Shown here: in pieces, positions 63,738 through 64,000 of the stretch
How positions within the stretch are numbered: position 1 is the first letter of the stretch
Layout of the letters: the number at the start of each line of letters is the position of its first letter
NCBI RefSeq assembly: GCF_024213195.1
Contig: NZ_JANAVF010000006.1
Coordinates: 62,001-126,000, forward strand
Length of the DNA stretch: 64,000 nucleotides
Direction: 5' to 3'
Origin: Streptomyces sp. TBY4
GTDB taxonomy: Bacteria > Actinomycetota > Actinomycetes > Streptomycetales > Streptomycetaceae
The notes under the pieces: model-generated
The model's input: the letters and a program-made list of their open reading frames with translations, nothing else
What the model was told of the DNA's origin: nothing
The model's database searches: none
Made by a program: the position numbers and the translations under genes

Positions 63738-63835
63738 GCGGACGGGCTGGTTTTCCAGCCCGTCCGGCGTTTGAGGACCGGGTCCGGGCAGCGCCCGGGG
63801 AACGGTGGAAGGGCGGGTAGGGGACGGCCCCGCGC
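63738..63835. repeat. Dispersed palindromic repeat, copy 5 with terminator hairpin
   Basis: GACGGGCTGG (63741-63750) pairs perfectly with CCAGCCCGTC (63755-63764) around TTTT, followed by CGGCGTTTGAGGACC. The GGTCCGGGCAGCGCCCGGGG and AACGGTGGAAGGGCGGGTAG modules complete the element. It sits between convergent genes and is likely their shared terminator. Confidence 0.85.
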
Positions 63836-63840
63836 AGCGG

Positions 63841-64000
63841 CTACGCCGGGGCGGCGGCCCGGACCCCGGCGATCAGCTCGCGGACGATTTCCGCCCCGCG
63901 GAGGGTCAGCACCGACTCCGGGTGGAACTGGACCCCCGCGAACCCGCCGGAGGCGGAGCGCAGGGCGTGCACCTCACCCGTCACGGGGTCACGGGAGACC
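63841..64000 (-). CDS. Anthranilate synthase / glutamine amidotransferase, C-terminal 52 residues (5' end outside window)
   Basis: The minus-strand frame reads to the stop at 63841-63843. It contains GFAGVQFHPESVLTLRGAEI, with the class I amidotransferase catalytic His and Glu (HPES). The amidotransferase domain supplies ammonia to anthranilate synthase or a related enzyme (TrpG, or the TrpE-G fusion common in actinobacteria). The rest of the gene is beyond the right edge of the window. Confidence 0.85.
   Translation of the reverse strand, partial: VSRDPVTGEVHALRSASGGFAGVQFHPESVLTLRGAEIVRELIAGVRAAAPA

Overview
The window is a piece of a Streptomyces chromosome, probably from the conserved central region. 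G+C is very high, with strong third-position G/C bias in genuine genes. GTG and TTG starts are common, and 4-bp ATGA/GTGA/TTGA overlaps couple many genes. The gene order glkA ... macS-macR-pfkA-D-2-hydroxyacid dehydrogenase-anthranilate synthase on the right, and ctaCDF ... ctaE-qcrCAB-trpD in the middle, is the order I remember from S. coelicolor. No tRNA, rRNA, CRISPR array, prophage or insertion sequence was seen.

Left part (1-16.3 kb). The window opens inside an operon resembling the Pel galactosaminoglycan exopolysaccharide system. It has a PelF-type glycosyltransferase (5' end outside the window), a roughly 12-helix membrane protein, a spherulin-4 protein and a GH114 endo-alpha-1,4-polygalactosaminidase-type lipoprotein. 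A histidine kinase, a rhomboid-like membrane protein coupled to an MprF-like DUF2156 protein, and lower-ligand/late cobalamin genes (cobT, an MBL-CobU fusion, and cobS further on) follow. Next come a DUF3043/methyltransferase pair, the envelope-stress pair pspA-pspAA, and an orphan NarL-type response regulator.

Middle part (16.3-40.6 kb). This holds an AcrB-type RND permease, nadA, an A-type Fe-S carrier, a PfkB sugar/nucleoside kinase and a cysteine desulfurase-TusA fusion. The terminal respiratory chain follows: ctaC-ctaD-ctaF, then an L,D-transpeptidase lipoprotein and a degenerate receiver protein, then ctaE-qcrC-qcrA-qcrB. Then come trpD and a SAM-IV-type riboswitch in front of a class-V aminotransferase. 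Last are a stand-alone Lrp/RAM protein and a rhomboid protease.

Right part (40.7-64 kb). This is mostly envelope and central carbon functions: an NYN nuclease-type protein, two tandem NlpC/P60 hydrolases, a lipoprotein zinc metallopeptidase, a PimB-like mannosyltransferase, a Tat-exported cholesterol oxidase and a long-chain acyl-CoA ligase. Further on are an ArsA-like ATPase with an altered P-loop, ROK glucokinase, an acyltransferase upstream of the MacS/MacR two-component system, phosphofructokinase, a D-2-hydroxyacid dehydrogenase and the end of a glutamine-amidotransferase (anthranilate synthase) gene.

Structure beyond genes. A family of modular palindromic repeats occupies several intergenic gaps (24.6, 46.2, 52.7-53.0, 56.8-57.2 and 63.7 kb). 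A separate 165-bp inverted repeat with perfect 24-bp arms follows cobS. Several convergent gene pairs are separated by strong bidirectional hairpins. The items most worth a second look are the Pel-like cluster, the riboswitch with a short upstream reading frame, the receiver/L,D-transpeptidase island inside the respiratory cluster, and the modular palindromes.
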